Source of the DNA: Paramacrobiotus metropolitanus
Taxonomy: Eukaryota > Tardigrada > Eutardigrada > Parachela > Macrobiotidae
Assembly: GCF_019649055.1 (NCBI RefSeq)
Contig: NW_026570345.1
Coordinates: forward strand, 186,001 to 250,000
DNA: 64,000 nucleotides
Direction: 5' to 3'
Both the position numbers and the translations under genes were made by a program. Positions within the stretch are counted from its first letter, which is position 1. The number at the start of each line of letters is the position of its first letter. This document shows positions 13,081 to 27,000 of the stretch, piece after piece. The notes beneath the pieces were generated by a model. It worked only from the letters and a program-made list of their open reading frames with translations, was not told where the DNA came from and did no database searches.

Positions 13081-14290
13081 ATGATGAAAAAGAATTATAT
13101 TTCATTGACACTTTTTTGTTTTATTTCAAAAATGCAGTTTCTTTCCCGTGTATGTTGTATCTAGATCTGTACTTCTGTTAATTTTATGCTACCCCTTTTT
13201 GAAGTATGAGTCCGATTGGTTACTGCCCTAGTGATGTACGGCTGCGGTATACTTGTACATGTACATTGGTCACCATGCATGAGAAAGGGCTTGCTAGTTT
13301 GTTAATTATAGGAAAAGCTGCAAAGGACATGCGTTTTACAACAGATGTTATTTGGATGCTTTATGTCATCCAGACATCAGTTTAGCTGACCTGGCGCTTA
13401 CATAGTCTTATTCTTACATGTTCTTACTTACACATAAATTAATTTTAGTATATCTCTTTCAGTTTTTATGTATATCAGAATACCTTTTGTAGATCCACAC
13501 AAACGCGCATAAACGATTGTTAATCACAATGTAACTGCCATTTGGCCGACGTTAGTGCTCGTACAACTTGACGTTTTACTATACATTATTGCCCTATCTG
13601 CATGAAAACATTATTTCACCTACCTGAAAGCATGAACGCTTTATTTTTATAAAAATCAATAGACAATAAATGATAATGGAAAATTTGAAATAAATAACAA
13701 AATTTAACTCTTTTTTGTTGTATGTACGAGTTGAATATTGCGACAGTTTCCAGAGTACCTACGCCTGGTATACAATCGATCAGTATGTCACCGGTTACAT
13801 ACCTAAAAATCAATAAACGCAAATAGTCTTTTGCAGATAATTATGTCAAATTCACAGTTATGCAAAATAAAGTATTTTTCATTTCAATACGGGTATACCC
13901 GTACATACAATTATCCCTTTGTGCACAGTACTTGGTACAAACTCGCACGTAATGTTTCATAGAAGTTGCTGCTTAATACTTATAATTATATGCTGTTTTT
14001 AGAAACGTATTAAGTGTGATTTCACGAAAGGACCACATTCGCACAATCCTGTTTTTCGAAATTATTTGTACTTGTAACTTTGTATAAACACCTAATTATA
14101 CTTACAATTAACGCGTATAACGCCCAACGCTTATAATTATGTGAATCTGGAATCGGCTTCGACAGAGTTTTCTTTGGCTCGGATTGATTATACATGTACA
14201 TCGATAGAATGAACCAGTATTTTCTAGGACGGGCCTACATACTGTATATCGCTAGCAATACTTTACAGACAGCGGTCGCCAAAAATGAAC
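13081..14290. other. AT-rich intergenic region
   Basis: This lies downstream of the first esterase gene, which is transcribed leftward. I see no gene, repeat or RNA structure that I can support. Confidence 0.4.
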
Positions 14291-14355
14291 ATCAACGGTA
14301 ATCCAGAGCGCCGTGTAGGACCTGCAATCGGCTTAGCTAATACGTGGCGCCTTAG

Positions 14356-17143
14356 CTAATACGTGGTGCCGTTTCCGATCGGACATGGCTCATTGGCAAT
14401 CTGCTGCCAGTACTGGTACATTGCAGCAAGGTCATAGCTGCAGGCGGACCATTGTGCGTCTAGTCCTAATTCATTATATCCATATTGGCTGCCTTGTAAG
14501 AATCCCGGACCATCCATCCTTCTACTCACAGAAAATAATATCCAAGAAAACGTTTGACCAAAACGAGTGTAAATTATTGTCATAAACATGAAAATTACGT
14601 ACCCATGATATGCGACTTGTTGAAGCATGCTCCGAATTCTGACTGTTAAACGGGGATCATACGTTTGGTTGGGTAAAAGCAACCACGGACCGAAAATGTA
14701 AGGCAACTCCATCGCATGAAAGGCGTCTAAAAATTGACGATACTCGTAAATATCACTAGCAATTTAGCCAATAAGACGTAAATAGTAGTCGTTTTCATAA
14801 TGTCAGTGTACTGGACGTACGGAAGCCATTATAATGCGAATCGTATATTATTTTGATCAGCTGTACAGAAGGCCATGATGACACACTATGGCTGGCGTAG
14901 ATTGACGCTTCCTTCACCGCCGGAAACGCTTGTAAGGCTTCCGTACCAAGCTGCAGCACAGAAATTAATTTTCACAACGCTTCGTGAAAACGAGCACTTC
15001 AAATCGTTATTGCAGCTGAACATACATGGTATAATTTTAATAACGTATCATCGCGACTGTCCGTTGCCGATAGATTGTAGTGCTGCATGACGCGATCAGC
15101 TAATGCATAATCCGGAACCGTGCACAGAGGCTTCCCGTCTCGTGGCAGAAGGTTTTTGGCGACAATGGTACGGACGCCATCAATGGTCAGCGGTTTGGTG
15201 GGATCAAGAAGATCCGGAATTGCCACTACAGTATTAAAAACATTTCTCGTATTTTTGTTGGCGTATTCCGTTCGATTACTTTTCTTATTAATGCAGTATA
15301 CTCCTACTCACATGTCAAGATTAGAGCAGCGTCTTCGCGAAGATAGCTCGTGACGATATTTGGACTGGTATATCCGCCGTCCAGGGTTTGCTGCAGCGCG
15401 CGCAGCGGTACGTCTTTAAGGTGATCGTGATCGATCACCAAGCCAAATGATGCAGTGATCTAATTGGTACAACATATCTTGAAGTTATATTACGTATATA
15501 AACAGATTTGCCAGCCTTACCGGGCTGGCAGGTACTACCAAAGCGGCTTTTTGGAGCTCCTCATAAGGCAAGGCTTTCAAGCAGCCGGCCAGGGCATCGG
15601 TAGTGTTAACCGGGCATCCAGCCGCCGCAGCAACTTGATTTGCTGCGGATAACGGATTCCGGACGTAGTCGAGATCCACTAGCACGCTGCCGCTAAACAT
15701 AATGGCTGACCACACTATATCTAAATGAAAATCACCTAGTTTTACTGACGTTATCCAGTTATTATAATTGTGAAGTGTAAGTGTTCAGGTTTTTTTGAAC
15801 GTTTGGATGTTTTTCGAAACTTTTTGTGACGTGTCTGCTGCCTCGTTTTAGCCTTCAATGCAGATTGCGTGCGGACGTTACGGTAATTATACATTAGTTG
15901 TTCTACAAATAAGTACCAGCACCTTTTACGTTAGTGAAGGTACGACGAAATTTACTGATACTGTAGGCTAACGGTAAAGAATTCTTATTAAAGTTTTGTC
16001 AAAGATGGTCGCATAACTCGCAATAACCGTACCGCGAATAACAGGATCCAGCAGCGCAGCCGACACCAGAGTCGCTCCTGCACTCTGACCGAACAGCGTT
16101 ATACCGGTTGCCTTTCCCCCGAATTTTTCAATGTACTTGTGGACAAATTTGATCGCCGTCTTGCAGTCTCCAAGTCCAAAATTTCCCTTGGTTGAATCGT
16201 CTCCCGTACTTAAAAAGCCTAGCAATTGCGTCAATAAATAAAATAAATGAACTAATTTTATTTATGAAGATGACGAAGCGCCATCTTCATGAGCTGATGC
16301 CGTCAGTACGTAGAAATTAAAGAGATACACAACAAGCAATAAATATATATCAAACCACAATGACGTTCCGCAATCTTACCGAATGCTGTCAACCGGTAAT
16401 TTATCGTGACGACAATTGATCCCACACTATCGGCCAATGAGCTTGAATTGTAGCTGTCCTTAGTGCCAGCTATAAGTTACACGAAGAAATGTTGGCTAAG
16501 CCCGTCAGAACGCTAAAGCAAATTGCGACCTTGAAAGCCTCCGCCATGGATCCACACCATCGACGTCCAAGCGTCCGTATTGTTGGGCAGGCGTGGAGGT
16601 ACATATACATCCAGATACAGACAGTCTTCGTCAATAATTTTACCGGTTACAGGCGGCAAACCATTTAGAAATCCTTGCGGGCAGACATTTCCTTGTTTGG
16701 ATCGAGAGCTATTACTAATATACGAGAAATCCGTATTCTCCGCCGATGCCTGCATGCAGGATCGTTATTATGATTGCAGCTAATATTGTTCTTGGCGATA
16801 TGAAATTGGGTGGTCTATGAACTTTACATGGTGACATCATGGCATATAAATTTCGGCAAAAACTTTTCGACGGTGCATGACTGCATGGTGAATTTCTGCC
16901 AGGCACACCGCAGAAATCAAAAATAAATTGTACCTCAAAGCGTTTGCTGACTCCATAGCGGATTCCGTAATAGGCGTAGCCATAGCTGCCCGGATATTTT
17001 TCTGAAGCGAAAGCCTCACCAATCAGCTGGACGTCCTCCCGCAGATTGACCACACCGCTGTCACCCGCGCTCGTCTCTGTAGTGAACAATATAATTACGA
17101 GGGGAACAACCATCCCAATCAAAGGACGAGGATTCGACGACAT
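14356..17143 (-). CDS. Type-B carboxylesterase/cholinesterase-like, 557 aa, 10 exons
   Basis: A secreted alpha/beta-hydrolase of the carboxylesterase family, expected to hydrolyse ester substrates. Exons (minus): 17143-16934, 16749-16530, 16469-16380, 16218-16033, 15720-15521, 15459-15312, 15225-15026, 14950-14821, 14726-14603, 14521-14356. All phases join, giving 558 codons with stop, the usual size for the family. An N-terminal signal peptide precedes SAGDSGVVNL. The oxyanion-hole motif HGGG is at residues 138-141, the nucleophile elbow GQSAG has Ser219, the acidic triad residue is probably in LREDA (343-346), and the histidine is H465 in FHAMELPYIFG. Gln replaces the Glu common in GESAG. 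Substrate cannot be told. A paralogue lies immediately upstream on the same strand, so this is a tandem duplication. A membrane anchor is not evident. Confidence 0.9.
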
Positions 17144-18729
17144 TCTTTGTTTTTAGCACAACGCGAGAGTTGGCGAGACTTATTCCCCGAAACAAACGAA
17201 ACATTTCTGGCAAGAACTGTCGAGAACAACATACCTTAAAAACAGCCAAATGGTCAGTTGAGGCAGCAGCCCGCTTCGCTTCGCTTCGAAAGCGGATTTC
17301 GTGTACGAGTGCAATACCTGCAATTAATAATAAGTCGTTGTGTTTGGATTCAGTTCAGTAAAAACTCATCAAACAGGCATTTCTGTCGAAGCTGTTGCCA
17401 CCAATCGAGTTTTATGCCATCACCCGAATGCATACTTCTAGTGTAATTTACGGTAAGACACATCGAACTTTATGGTAGTCCTATATTATGGTAGATACAA
17501 GAATATTTAGGGCAAAGAGTTCAATTTTTTAATGTCGAAAGTCAGCCAGCTGAAACGGGAAATACCGTTCGAGCAGGTGAAAACCTCTCGTATTCGATTA
17601 TAAAACTACTGACAGGAACGAAAACCACTTTTCATAAAGCATTGCGGTCAGTTCATAGCTGTTGTTTTCTGTTATGGTGTTACGGAATTAGTACTCCGCT
17701 CAGTGTTGACATCGAGAACCATTTTTAGCGAAACAAGCGGAGTGGCATGATCCCCCTAATTCCCTCGATTCCAATCCCGATCAATATAATATCGTATGAC
17801 AATGACAAGCCCTTCGTTCCCAAAATTAAACTTCGCCAAAAGGTGTAATTGCAAAAGCAAAAAATTTTAAAGCGAAGCTTACGTACAACGAAGCGGCGCT
17901 TTGTATAGCGGGCGTAAGTGCGTGTGACAGGTACGTGCATATTAAATTTTGTAGTTGAATATTCTTAATGAACCGAACACTTTTGCTATACACAATAAAA
18001 TTCTTCTTTAGGGCGGGGGAGCATTTTTCCGCCATGGAAAACCAAATTGGAACGCCGGGCGGGCGGTTTCACCAAAAAACTTGATACAACAGTTTATAGG
18101 AGTGGCTTTGAAGGATGTTTAAGGTCACCAGTCTCTTTGACTGGTATGTCCTTTTCCGATAATGTATTCGTACAAGTGTCGGATTCGTTGCGGGACTGCG
18201 GAATGTAATGGGCAAGTCACATGCTAATATGCTGTAACAAGTTTAATCAAACTTCGGATACCGAACTCGGAAAGAACATACGACAAGTAGCCGACGAGCT
18301 ACACGTGCCACGGAAGCGAATCGGCATCGAATCCAACGGATATCCTATGTTTTATCGTTATAGTTTATCTCTATGTACAAGCCAGTTTCACAAACCGGTT
18401 ACCAATATAACCTTGAAATCCAAAAGTGATAACTCGAGCGCAGTATGATTACTGCAAATACATTTTATTTGAATAAATACTGTCTATTTATTGCACGAAA
18501 TAACAGCACAATTGCTACTGGAGCTATTTTTTTACTTTTATCACCCGCGTTCTAATTACAAGGGTGGGAACTGGCCAAAACGGACCAATACTATTGGTCA
18601 AAATTGATTTAAGATTACCTAATAATAAAATTAGTTTTAATACGGAATTGCTCCAGTAGCCCTCCATGGATCGAATCGCGACACTGAGCCAGAGACACGT
18701 GTGCGGCTGCTGGTTCTCAGCGTAGCTAA
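17144..18729. other. Intergenic region between tandem esterases
   Basis: This holds the upstream region of the first esterase and the downstream region of the second. I see no supported gene. Open frames here are under 80 codons and have no family match. Confidence 0.45.
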
Positions 18730-21362
18730 CTAATAGGCGTACATAGCGTGGCTTCCGCATGGACATGGCTCATTGGCAATCTGCTGCCAGTACTGGTACA
18801 CGGCTTCCAGGTCACTGGTGCCAGGCGACCATTGTGCGTCCAGTCCTACTTCGTTGTACCCATAGTGGTTGTCTTGTAAAAATTGCGGACCAATCATACT
18901 TCTACCGGTAGAAAGTAAGGACCATGGAAAAGTTTCACAACCTGACTGATAGATAATAATAAACAAAGAAATTACCCGCCATTGTGTGTAACTTGATGAA
19001 GCATGTCCCGATAGCTGACGGTCAGACGGGGATCGTAAGTTTGGTTAGGTAACAGCAGCCACGGACCAAAAATGTAAGGCAGCTCCATCGCATGAAAGGC
19101 ATCTGAAAATGAAAAATGAAATGAAACCAACGTTGTCAGTTTAGTAGTGGATAGTAAATTTCTTATTACATACTACATACGCCTTAGTGCCTTACGTACT
19201 ACTGTACGTACTACTGTACACACTGTTTACTACATACTACTGTAGTATGTAGTAAACAGTGTGTACAGTAGTATGTACCACATAATAAAATACCACATAC
19301 GCAGGCCATTATAATGCGAATCGTATATCGTCCTAATCAGTTGTACTGAAGGTAATGATGGCATTGGCTTGATGTGATTGGCATATATTGACGCTTCCTT
19401 GAAAGCTGGAAATGCTTGTACGGATTCTGTACCCAGCTACAACAAAGCCGTTGCACGAAATTCTGTCATAATTCAAACAATTGTCAAAGACGGCGCAGCG
19501 TACATGGTATAATTTGAGCAATGTGTCACCGCGGCTTTCTGTGGCCGACAAATTGTAGTGCTGCATAACGCGGTCAGCTAATCCATAGTCCGGAACCGCA
19601 CACTGAGGATTCCCGTCTCTTGGCAGAAGATTTTTAGCGACAATGTTACGGACGACATCCATGGTTAGTGGTTTGGTGGGGTCAAGGAGATCCGGAATTG
19701 CCACTATTGGAAGCGTTTGGCACTTTTGTCGTTAATTCAACTATCAGTTAATAATGTTTCATGAATGGAGTAAACCACAACCCACATGTGAGAGTTAGTG
19801 CAGCATCTTCGCGGAGATAGCTCGTGACGATATTTGGACCGGTGTATCCGCTGTCTAGGGTCTGCTGCAGCGCACGCACCGGTATGTCTTTAAGATGGTC
19901 GTGGTCAACCACGAAGCCATCAGCCGCAGCCAGCTAAAAACCGCAAGCGCAAGGTAAACGTACTGAACAGAACAAATAATTATATGAAGTGAAGAATCGC
20001 TATCCTTACTGGGCTGGCTGGTACCACAAGTGCCGCCTTTTGGAGCTGCTCTTAGGGCAGCGCTTTCAAACAGTTGGCCAAGGCAGCCGTTGTATTATCA
20101 GGACATCCCGCAGCCACAGCAACCTTTCTCGCCCCAGATAACGGATCCCGGACGTAGTCGAGATCCACTAAAACGCTGCCGCTAAACATAACGGCTGACG
20201 CCACAATTTCTGTACAAAAGCCACTCAGTTATTATACAAATAAAATAAGTATCTGCAGTCCCGTTTTGGTTCAGTAAAATTATGAAAAAATTTAGGCGGC
20301 ATAAAGTGACTAGATTGGAACAGCCGTACCGCGAACAGCAGGATCTAAGATCACGGCAGACACCAAAGCCGCTCCACCACTCTGACCAAACAGCGTTATA
20401 CCGAATGGCTTTCCTCTGAATGCTTCAATGTATTTGTGAACAAACTTGATCGCTGTTTTACAGTCTCCAATTCCAAAATTTCCTTTTATGGAATCGTCTC
20501 CCGTACTCAAAAAGCCTATCAGTAGCATAATATTTACGATACTGCATTACAGACATCGACTGTACCCACGTAGGCGTTCCGCAAACTTACCGAATGCTGT
20601 TAGCCGGTAATTTATGGTGACAACAATTGCTCCCACACTGTCGGCTAGTGAGCTGGAATTGTAGCTGTCTTTAGTGCCAGCTTACAGAACAAGGAAAGGT
20701 TACACAAGCAAGCTTAATATACAGAATTAAGTCGTTACCTTGAAATCCTCCGCCATGAATCCATAACATTGTTACCCAGTCATCTGTGTTATTGGACAGA
20801 CGTGGAGGGACATATATGTCTAGATACAAGCAATCCTCGTGGAATACTTTATCGGTAACAGGTGGCAAACCAGGTAGAAATCCTTGTGGACAAACATTCC
20901 CTTGTTTGGGGCTTGACGTGTTCTTCAAATACAGGAATTCCGTATTCTCCATTGAGGCCTACAGATTTGATACAAAATGCGTTGTAAATCAACGGTTGAA
21001 AATAAGCTAACAGATCAGTGCTTCTAAGTTATCGGTTATGCATAGTATGTGATCGATAAGAAAGGGATTTAATAACAAGCACATTTAACTCGATCTCTCC
21101 CGTAAGTTAATTACCTCAAAACCTGTAAACCCTTATTATCCGTAAATTTTACCTCAAAACGTTTGCTGACTCCATAACGAATCCCGTAATACGCGTAGCC
21201 GTAATTGCCCGGATATTTTTCTGAAGCGAATGGTTCACCAATCAGCTGTACATCGTCGCGCAGGTTGACCACACCAGTGTCTCCTGAGGTTGCATCTTTA
21301 GCAAGTAATATTGTTGAAATAGCAGCGGCCACCCAAAACAAAGGATGATGATTTGACGGCAT
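18730..21362 (-). pseudogene. Second type-B carboxylesterase, one in-frame stop
   Basis: A paralogue of the esterase at 14,356-17,143 with the same ten-exon layout: 21362-21153, 20958-20739, 20680-20591, 20515-20330, 20209-20010, 19933-19786, 19703-19504, 19436-19301, 19102-18976, 18901-18730. Seven of the ten exons have exactly the same length as in the sister gene, and all splice sites are GT-AG. It would encode 562 residues, with HGGG, a GQSGG nucleophile elbow and FHAMELPYIFG. One codon in exon 5 (20,054-20,052) is TAA where the sister has tyrosine (LPYEE), at about codon 288. That would truncate the protein after the nucleophile and before the histidine. Because everything else is intact, this is either a very recent pseudogene, a segregating null allele or a base error. 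An upstream in-frame Met exists, but the start at 21,362 aligns with the sister gene's signal peptide. Confidence 0.8.
19209..19273. repeat. Perfect 32-bp-arm palindrome in esterase intron
   Basis: The left arm (19,209-19,240) and right arm (19,242-19,273) are exact reverse complements around a single T. It lies in the intron between exons 8 and 9 of the second esterase (19,103-19,300). The arms contain tactactgta and tttactacat. The matching intron of the sister gene (14,727-14,820) has no such structure. Confidence 0.9.
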
Positions 21363-21539
21363 TCTTGATTTCCAGTATAAAACGAGATTCTGACTTTCCG
21401 TAAGACCGTAACTACGAGCTGCCAGTTTCTTGCAATAGCAGTGGAGAACTTCCTTTACAGGTAGGCAAAAATCGAGTTTTGAGGCTACATGCTGAAATCG
21501 ATCCATAAGTCCATTCTTGGTACAATTAGCCATAAACCG

Positions 21540-24060
21540 CTATGTTTTCAGTGCATTCAATTCAGTACAACCCCATCAAACTGGCAATAATATGCCGACG
21601 CTGTTGTCACCGATCGCATTTTATGGCGTCATCTCGCCGCAGTGTGTTAGGTATTTGCAGCACAGCACATCGAACTTTATGCTAATGCTATAGTTTGCAT
21701 AAAAATGGAGGTCCTACTGTATTGTATAGTATTATGCAGACTGCAGAGCAAAACGGTCATACTGCAATGTTGAATGTCAGCGAGCTATAACGGGAAATAC
21801 CGTTTATTACCGCGACAATCAAATGCCGGTATAAAAGTTTTGCTACGCTTTTAGACAAAACGATAGGCAATGAAACGCACTATGTAGTAAAAACTAAAAA
21901 TTACTTTATAAATTTCGTAATCTCTTTGTAATGTCCAATTCCACTTAAAATCATTCGAACGGTGGGAGTGGAGAAGTTTTTTTGGCAGACCAGCTGACCA
22001 AGTAAATCGCTATGTTACGGGTTACCTACTCTGTACTCTGCCCTCACCTTACTTTTACTTGCTAGCATTTTTCCTTAAGAAAGGAGTTGTAAAATGAATC
22101 GATATTACTGTATAAAAAGAAGTTGAGGGAAGAGTAGGTAACAGAGCGATCTAGATTTCAAGGCAAAAAGCTTTTAAGATTTCACGACTGTAAGGATGTA
22201 AGGTTTCAAAGCAAAAGCTAAATTAATGATACTACATTACTACCGTCCATTCGAAACGCCTGGTCGTTAAAAGCGAAACCATGAGGCATGGTTAATTAAC
22301 AGGCCGTTTTATTTATGGCGGTTGGAACTTTGCATCGTTTGAAGACATACAACTATAGAGATACAGAATCCATTAAATTTAGTGTCAAAATTAGTTTCGC
22401 TGATTAAATTTTCGAAACGGCGACACCGGTTTTCAGTGTGGCCTCCAGTTAATAAAGTCCGCTGTACTTTATTTGTGATAACATTGCACAAATATGCTCC
22501 TTGCTCACTGTGTCCATGACGGCTCGATGGATCGCCATGCTAATTTATACATAATTAGAATTTTCTGCACTAAATACAATTTTCGATTGACCGGCGTTTT
22601 GCACCAAGATATCTGAGTCAACGACAAAACAACAATATACACATGTGTGTACGGGTGTGTGGTTGCCGCCATAATTATAATATTTACGCAGCAACTATGA
22701 TTTTTGTTTTTTGTTCGACCGGCAGGAGAACCTACAAAACAATAATTTCGATCTATCGGTCAAAGGATTTCGTAAACAGTTTAAAAAATTAGCAAACACT
22801 TTTTATAGAACTGTTTGTTTGTACTAGCTTCACCACCTTAATATCATACGCAGTCTCTTTCGTTATTTTTTTTTTGAAACAAACAAACAGTTGTTTATAA
22901 CTTTATACAGATAGTAACGAAGAGATTCTTTAAGAAGTGTTACTATTTCATCAGCGATTTTCGTTGTAGACATTCATCCTTTACTGCACATTTGACATAT
23001 CTATATGTGTTGTATAGACTTATAGGCAACAGGCATCAAGAGACAACAGAACGAAACGAATACACAATAAACCAATGTCAATTAGCAGCATTAAGCACGT
23101 ATGTTGTGTAAATTGCCCAACATCGAACAAAATATCTGTACGTGATCATGAAAACTGACAATGGCAGCATGTAACAAATTGACACAGAAACACCGCGGTT
23201 TAATAAGAACATGAGAAAATAAAGTTGTTAATTGTCAGCTCAAGTGTAAAAGTGGCTCATGTATATATTGTGTTTGACACACAACATGCTGAGCAACACC
23301 TCAACGCCGGATCGTACATCGATAAACAGCGGAAGCGAAAATCGTGAGTGGCATCTTGCCGCGCCGATCACCGATCAACAACACATACACACACATATTT
23401 AGCCGGCATGTTTTCCATGCGGAGCAAAAAATCGAGAGTTATTCAAGTATGTCCGGTTATCGATTAATTCTATTATCAGAGGCAAAGAAATGCTCATTAA
23501 AATGGCCAGGAGAATGGGTCAGTCTGTCAAGAGTCAAGAAGAGAGAGCAGAGCAAAAAAGAGAAACATGCCGGCAAATTAATACCTGCAGTAGTGATGTA
23601 TGTATTAGTAGCCAGTTGATGCGGTTTATTAGTGCGTGATGCCGGCTGCGACGACAATAGCCTGGGCAGCCGTAAAAATGCTGTTAAAACACATAACTAG
23701 GTTATACACAATATGCCGTATAAACGCGCTGTACAACATCCACCCGGCATTATACTGATAGGAAAATATTATATTGAGCAATGCGGCCACAACCACATTG
23801 CTGTGTGCTGATGGCCAATGACAAAAAACACCAGCAGTCGGGGCCGTCCTTGGTCTGACAGCGTTATTAGCGTCCGGTGTGTATGTATGCGTCATACCAT
23901 CGTGGTGAAAATGGCCGGCGGGTAATTGACGGCGGGACGGCGTTGATAAATGGTCGCGGCGTAGAGGAACCTGCCAGAATCAGCTTGTCCGAGAACAAAT
24001 CAGTTTTCGCGTGATCTCTATTTGTTGTATACCCTGGTAATCTGCGACGGAGTGTTGCTG
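21540..24060. other. Intergenic region
   Basis: This lies between the start of the second esterase and the start of the astacin-like gene, which diverge from here, so promoters for both should be inside it. I see no supported coding region. A short inverted match (gaactgtttgtttg near 22,808 and caaacaaacagttg near 22,881) is present but weak. Confidence 0.45.
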
Positions 24061-24080
24061 TTGTGTGCTGGATCACAGTG

Positions 24081-27000
24081 ATGGAACGCTGCGTGGGGCT
24101 ATTGTTGCTGGGGTGGATGGTGGGCGCCGGGATGGCGGCCGTGCTCAGCTTCCCGCCGCAGAACGCCGACCAGGTCAATGATGTCAAGTTGGCGATGAAC
24201 CGTGATACGCGCTATGATAAGTGGATGGATCCCGCGCATGTGCTCTATCGTTTCGACGAGAAGGCCTACTGTAAGTGCGAGGGAGACAAGAGTTTCCCGC
24301 GTTTTCTCTGTGTGAACGGCGGTAACAAAAAATCAGTTTGATTTCCAGTGTTGTTAGAAAACTACTCGTAGAAGCTTGATTTAAACCCGATGCATAAAAA
24401 TACCTTTAACAGAGATCACGCTCTGCATAAAATCATGGAGTAGAATAAAATAAATGCAAATAACCTTTTTTAAAATAAGCTTGGTCTAAGGAGTATATAA
24501 CCTTTCCAGTAAGGCTTATAATTTATTTATTTTTTTTTTGTTAACTTTGTATTTAAAACTGCCGGAAACCGTAATGAAATTTAAGCAACTGCGCAAATTG
24601 AAAAATACGATTTTTCGGAACTTTGATTGTAAATACTGTAGCAAGAGCTTTCTTTACATGTGTTCAGTAACATGAAATTAAATTTTTATAAATAATTTCG
24701 ATTAATGTCATATTTCTTCAACTTGTAGGCAATGGTGGTTACCAATACGATCAAGGTGTCGGATTAATATTTCATTTATTGAATGATGGCTTGTCTGTCA
24801 ACTAACAAGGTCCCGGCTGTGTAATGTTTATTCCGCCGTATTGTTTTACATGTTTACTTAGCGCGCTGATGTGATTAGCACACAACATGAAAACCTTGTA
24901 CACGGATATACAATTCCCTGTAACATATCGGAGTTATTATATTTATTTAATATTGCAGTAGCTGGCTACAGGACCGAAGAACAACGAACAGATTACTATA
25001 TAGTACTAGTATAGACATTTCCAGTATCTGGCAATCAATTACAATTTCACATTACGACGGAACCGATATAAAACAGTCTTTTAACAAAATTTGCAATTAT
25101 ATATCCGTTTCTTATGTACAGCGATTGATAACCTTTATAAATATTATCACGCAACGAAAATAAAGCAAACGGTAAATTCTGGTGCTGAAACTGCCAAATT
25201 TTTCAGCACACATCAACTTTTGTCATAATGTACCATGAACTAAACATTAAAAGCACATTTTGTTTTCTGCAGCATCGGAAGAGAAGTCGTTAATTCTGAA
25301 AGCCATGGAGCGAATAAGCAACGACATGAGCCAGTGTATCGCTTTCAAGGAGTACAACGCGGACAGCGACGCCGGTCTGGACAACATCTACATCTCCAAG
25401 ACCTTGAACGACGGGTAAACACACGAACACTGACTCACGCCAATGTAACCAATAATAACGATATTTTCATAGCCATGAGATTCTTGTGTCCCGTTTAATG
25501 GGCGTCCATTCAGCCATTCAGAGCGGGCATAGGTGTAACAGCATTCCAATAAAACACAGACAGTAGCAGCGCTTCCGTACATTGCCGCGTCATAAACGCC
25601 GCTATCAATTTTTAAAACTGTTGATCAGTATGCTAAATATGCCGGTATGATGGAATAAAAACACGCTGCCGGCATTTGCCGATATATTGCAGATCAGTGC
25701 CGCCGACATGCTTCAGCTTCTACGGGCGCGTGCTCCGCGCCGCTGGTCAAGGCCAGAAGATGGCCATTCATAATGGGCCCAACGGCTGCATGGAGGCGCA
25801 GCGTGACGTTATGAAGATCCTCGTCAATGTTCTCGGTCTGCGCAACGAATACAATCGGCCCGATCGCGATCTCCATATTAAAGTCTTTCCTGAGAATCTG
25901 CAACCCGGTAAGAAAAACCAAGAATTTCAGTAAAAGTCGAACATTATATTTTTCGCATAATCAAAGTTGACCTCACTATTCGGATGCTTTATAGCAGACC
26001 AATAGTCATTACTCCGCTAAATTTAAACGACTGCATTATATACAGCCCTGCTCAGCCAAGTTGGGGCAGTTTTGTTAAATAATTATAAAATAATTGTATA
26101 CATTGTTTCGTTTTTGAATTTGCAGTTATCTAGTGTAACTTTTTACGGCGAATCTAGGAGTTTTAAAACCGGTACCCCTTGGTGTGCCAGTAGGGAGCCG
26201 AGCACTGGTTAAGGGGATGGTGTGGTGGTCATTTTTAGGATGCTTATAACGGCCCCTCTGAAGAATACACCGACAGATATTTTTACGTGAGCTTTTCTGG
26301 AAAGTCCTAAGCGAACCGAAGCCTGTCCGTTATGGGTTCGCAAAAAAATCTAGCGCGATCAGTGCTCGGGCTGACCGTGAAACAATGTGCACTTCCATAG
26401 GATTGTATGCTAAGACCTACCTGCCGAAGAATGCGGTTGCCTAGCGCACAGACCAAAGTAACTTCAATTTGATATTTGCCATGAATAAAGCATGGACCAC
26501 CTGAAACGATTTTGAGGTTTGAACAGACATAAACTGTCCAGGCGGAGAAATGCAGTGGCCGGATGAACAGAATAAAAAATCAGCAAAGCGGCTGCAAAAA
26601 ATACGTATGCTTTCTCTTACAGTGTCTCGAAATGGAGTGTTTCAGGCATATTGTACAAGTGAAAGACTTTTTATTGACGCTCAAGGCTTCGCAAATACGA
26701 TTTCGTCGAAAATAATTACCCGTCGCATCCCGTGGCTGCACCGGAAGCGTGCGAGGAGGTCACCCCCATTCAAAGGTGCTTGCAGTCACTCTGCAAAGGT
26801 CACCCAGGCTTAGCCGAAATCGGCTGATGTATGGTATCGTTCGCAAGAGCATTGAACGACCAACACCTCAGAGGTAGTGCTTTTGAACAATGACGTCATC
26901 AGAATTTTTAAGCAAATTTCAAACAGGACTACTGCTACCACGCTGAGTGGGTCAAGCCGCTTTTTCCTCTGGTCTACCCTAATTTTGACCTCACGGTTAT

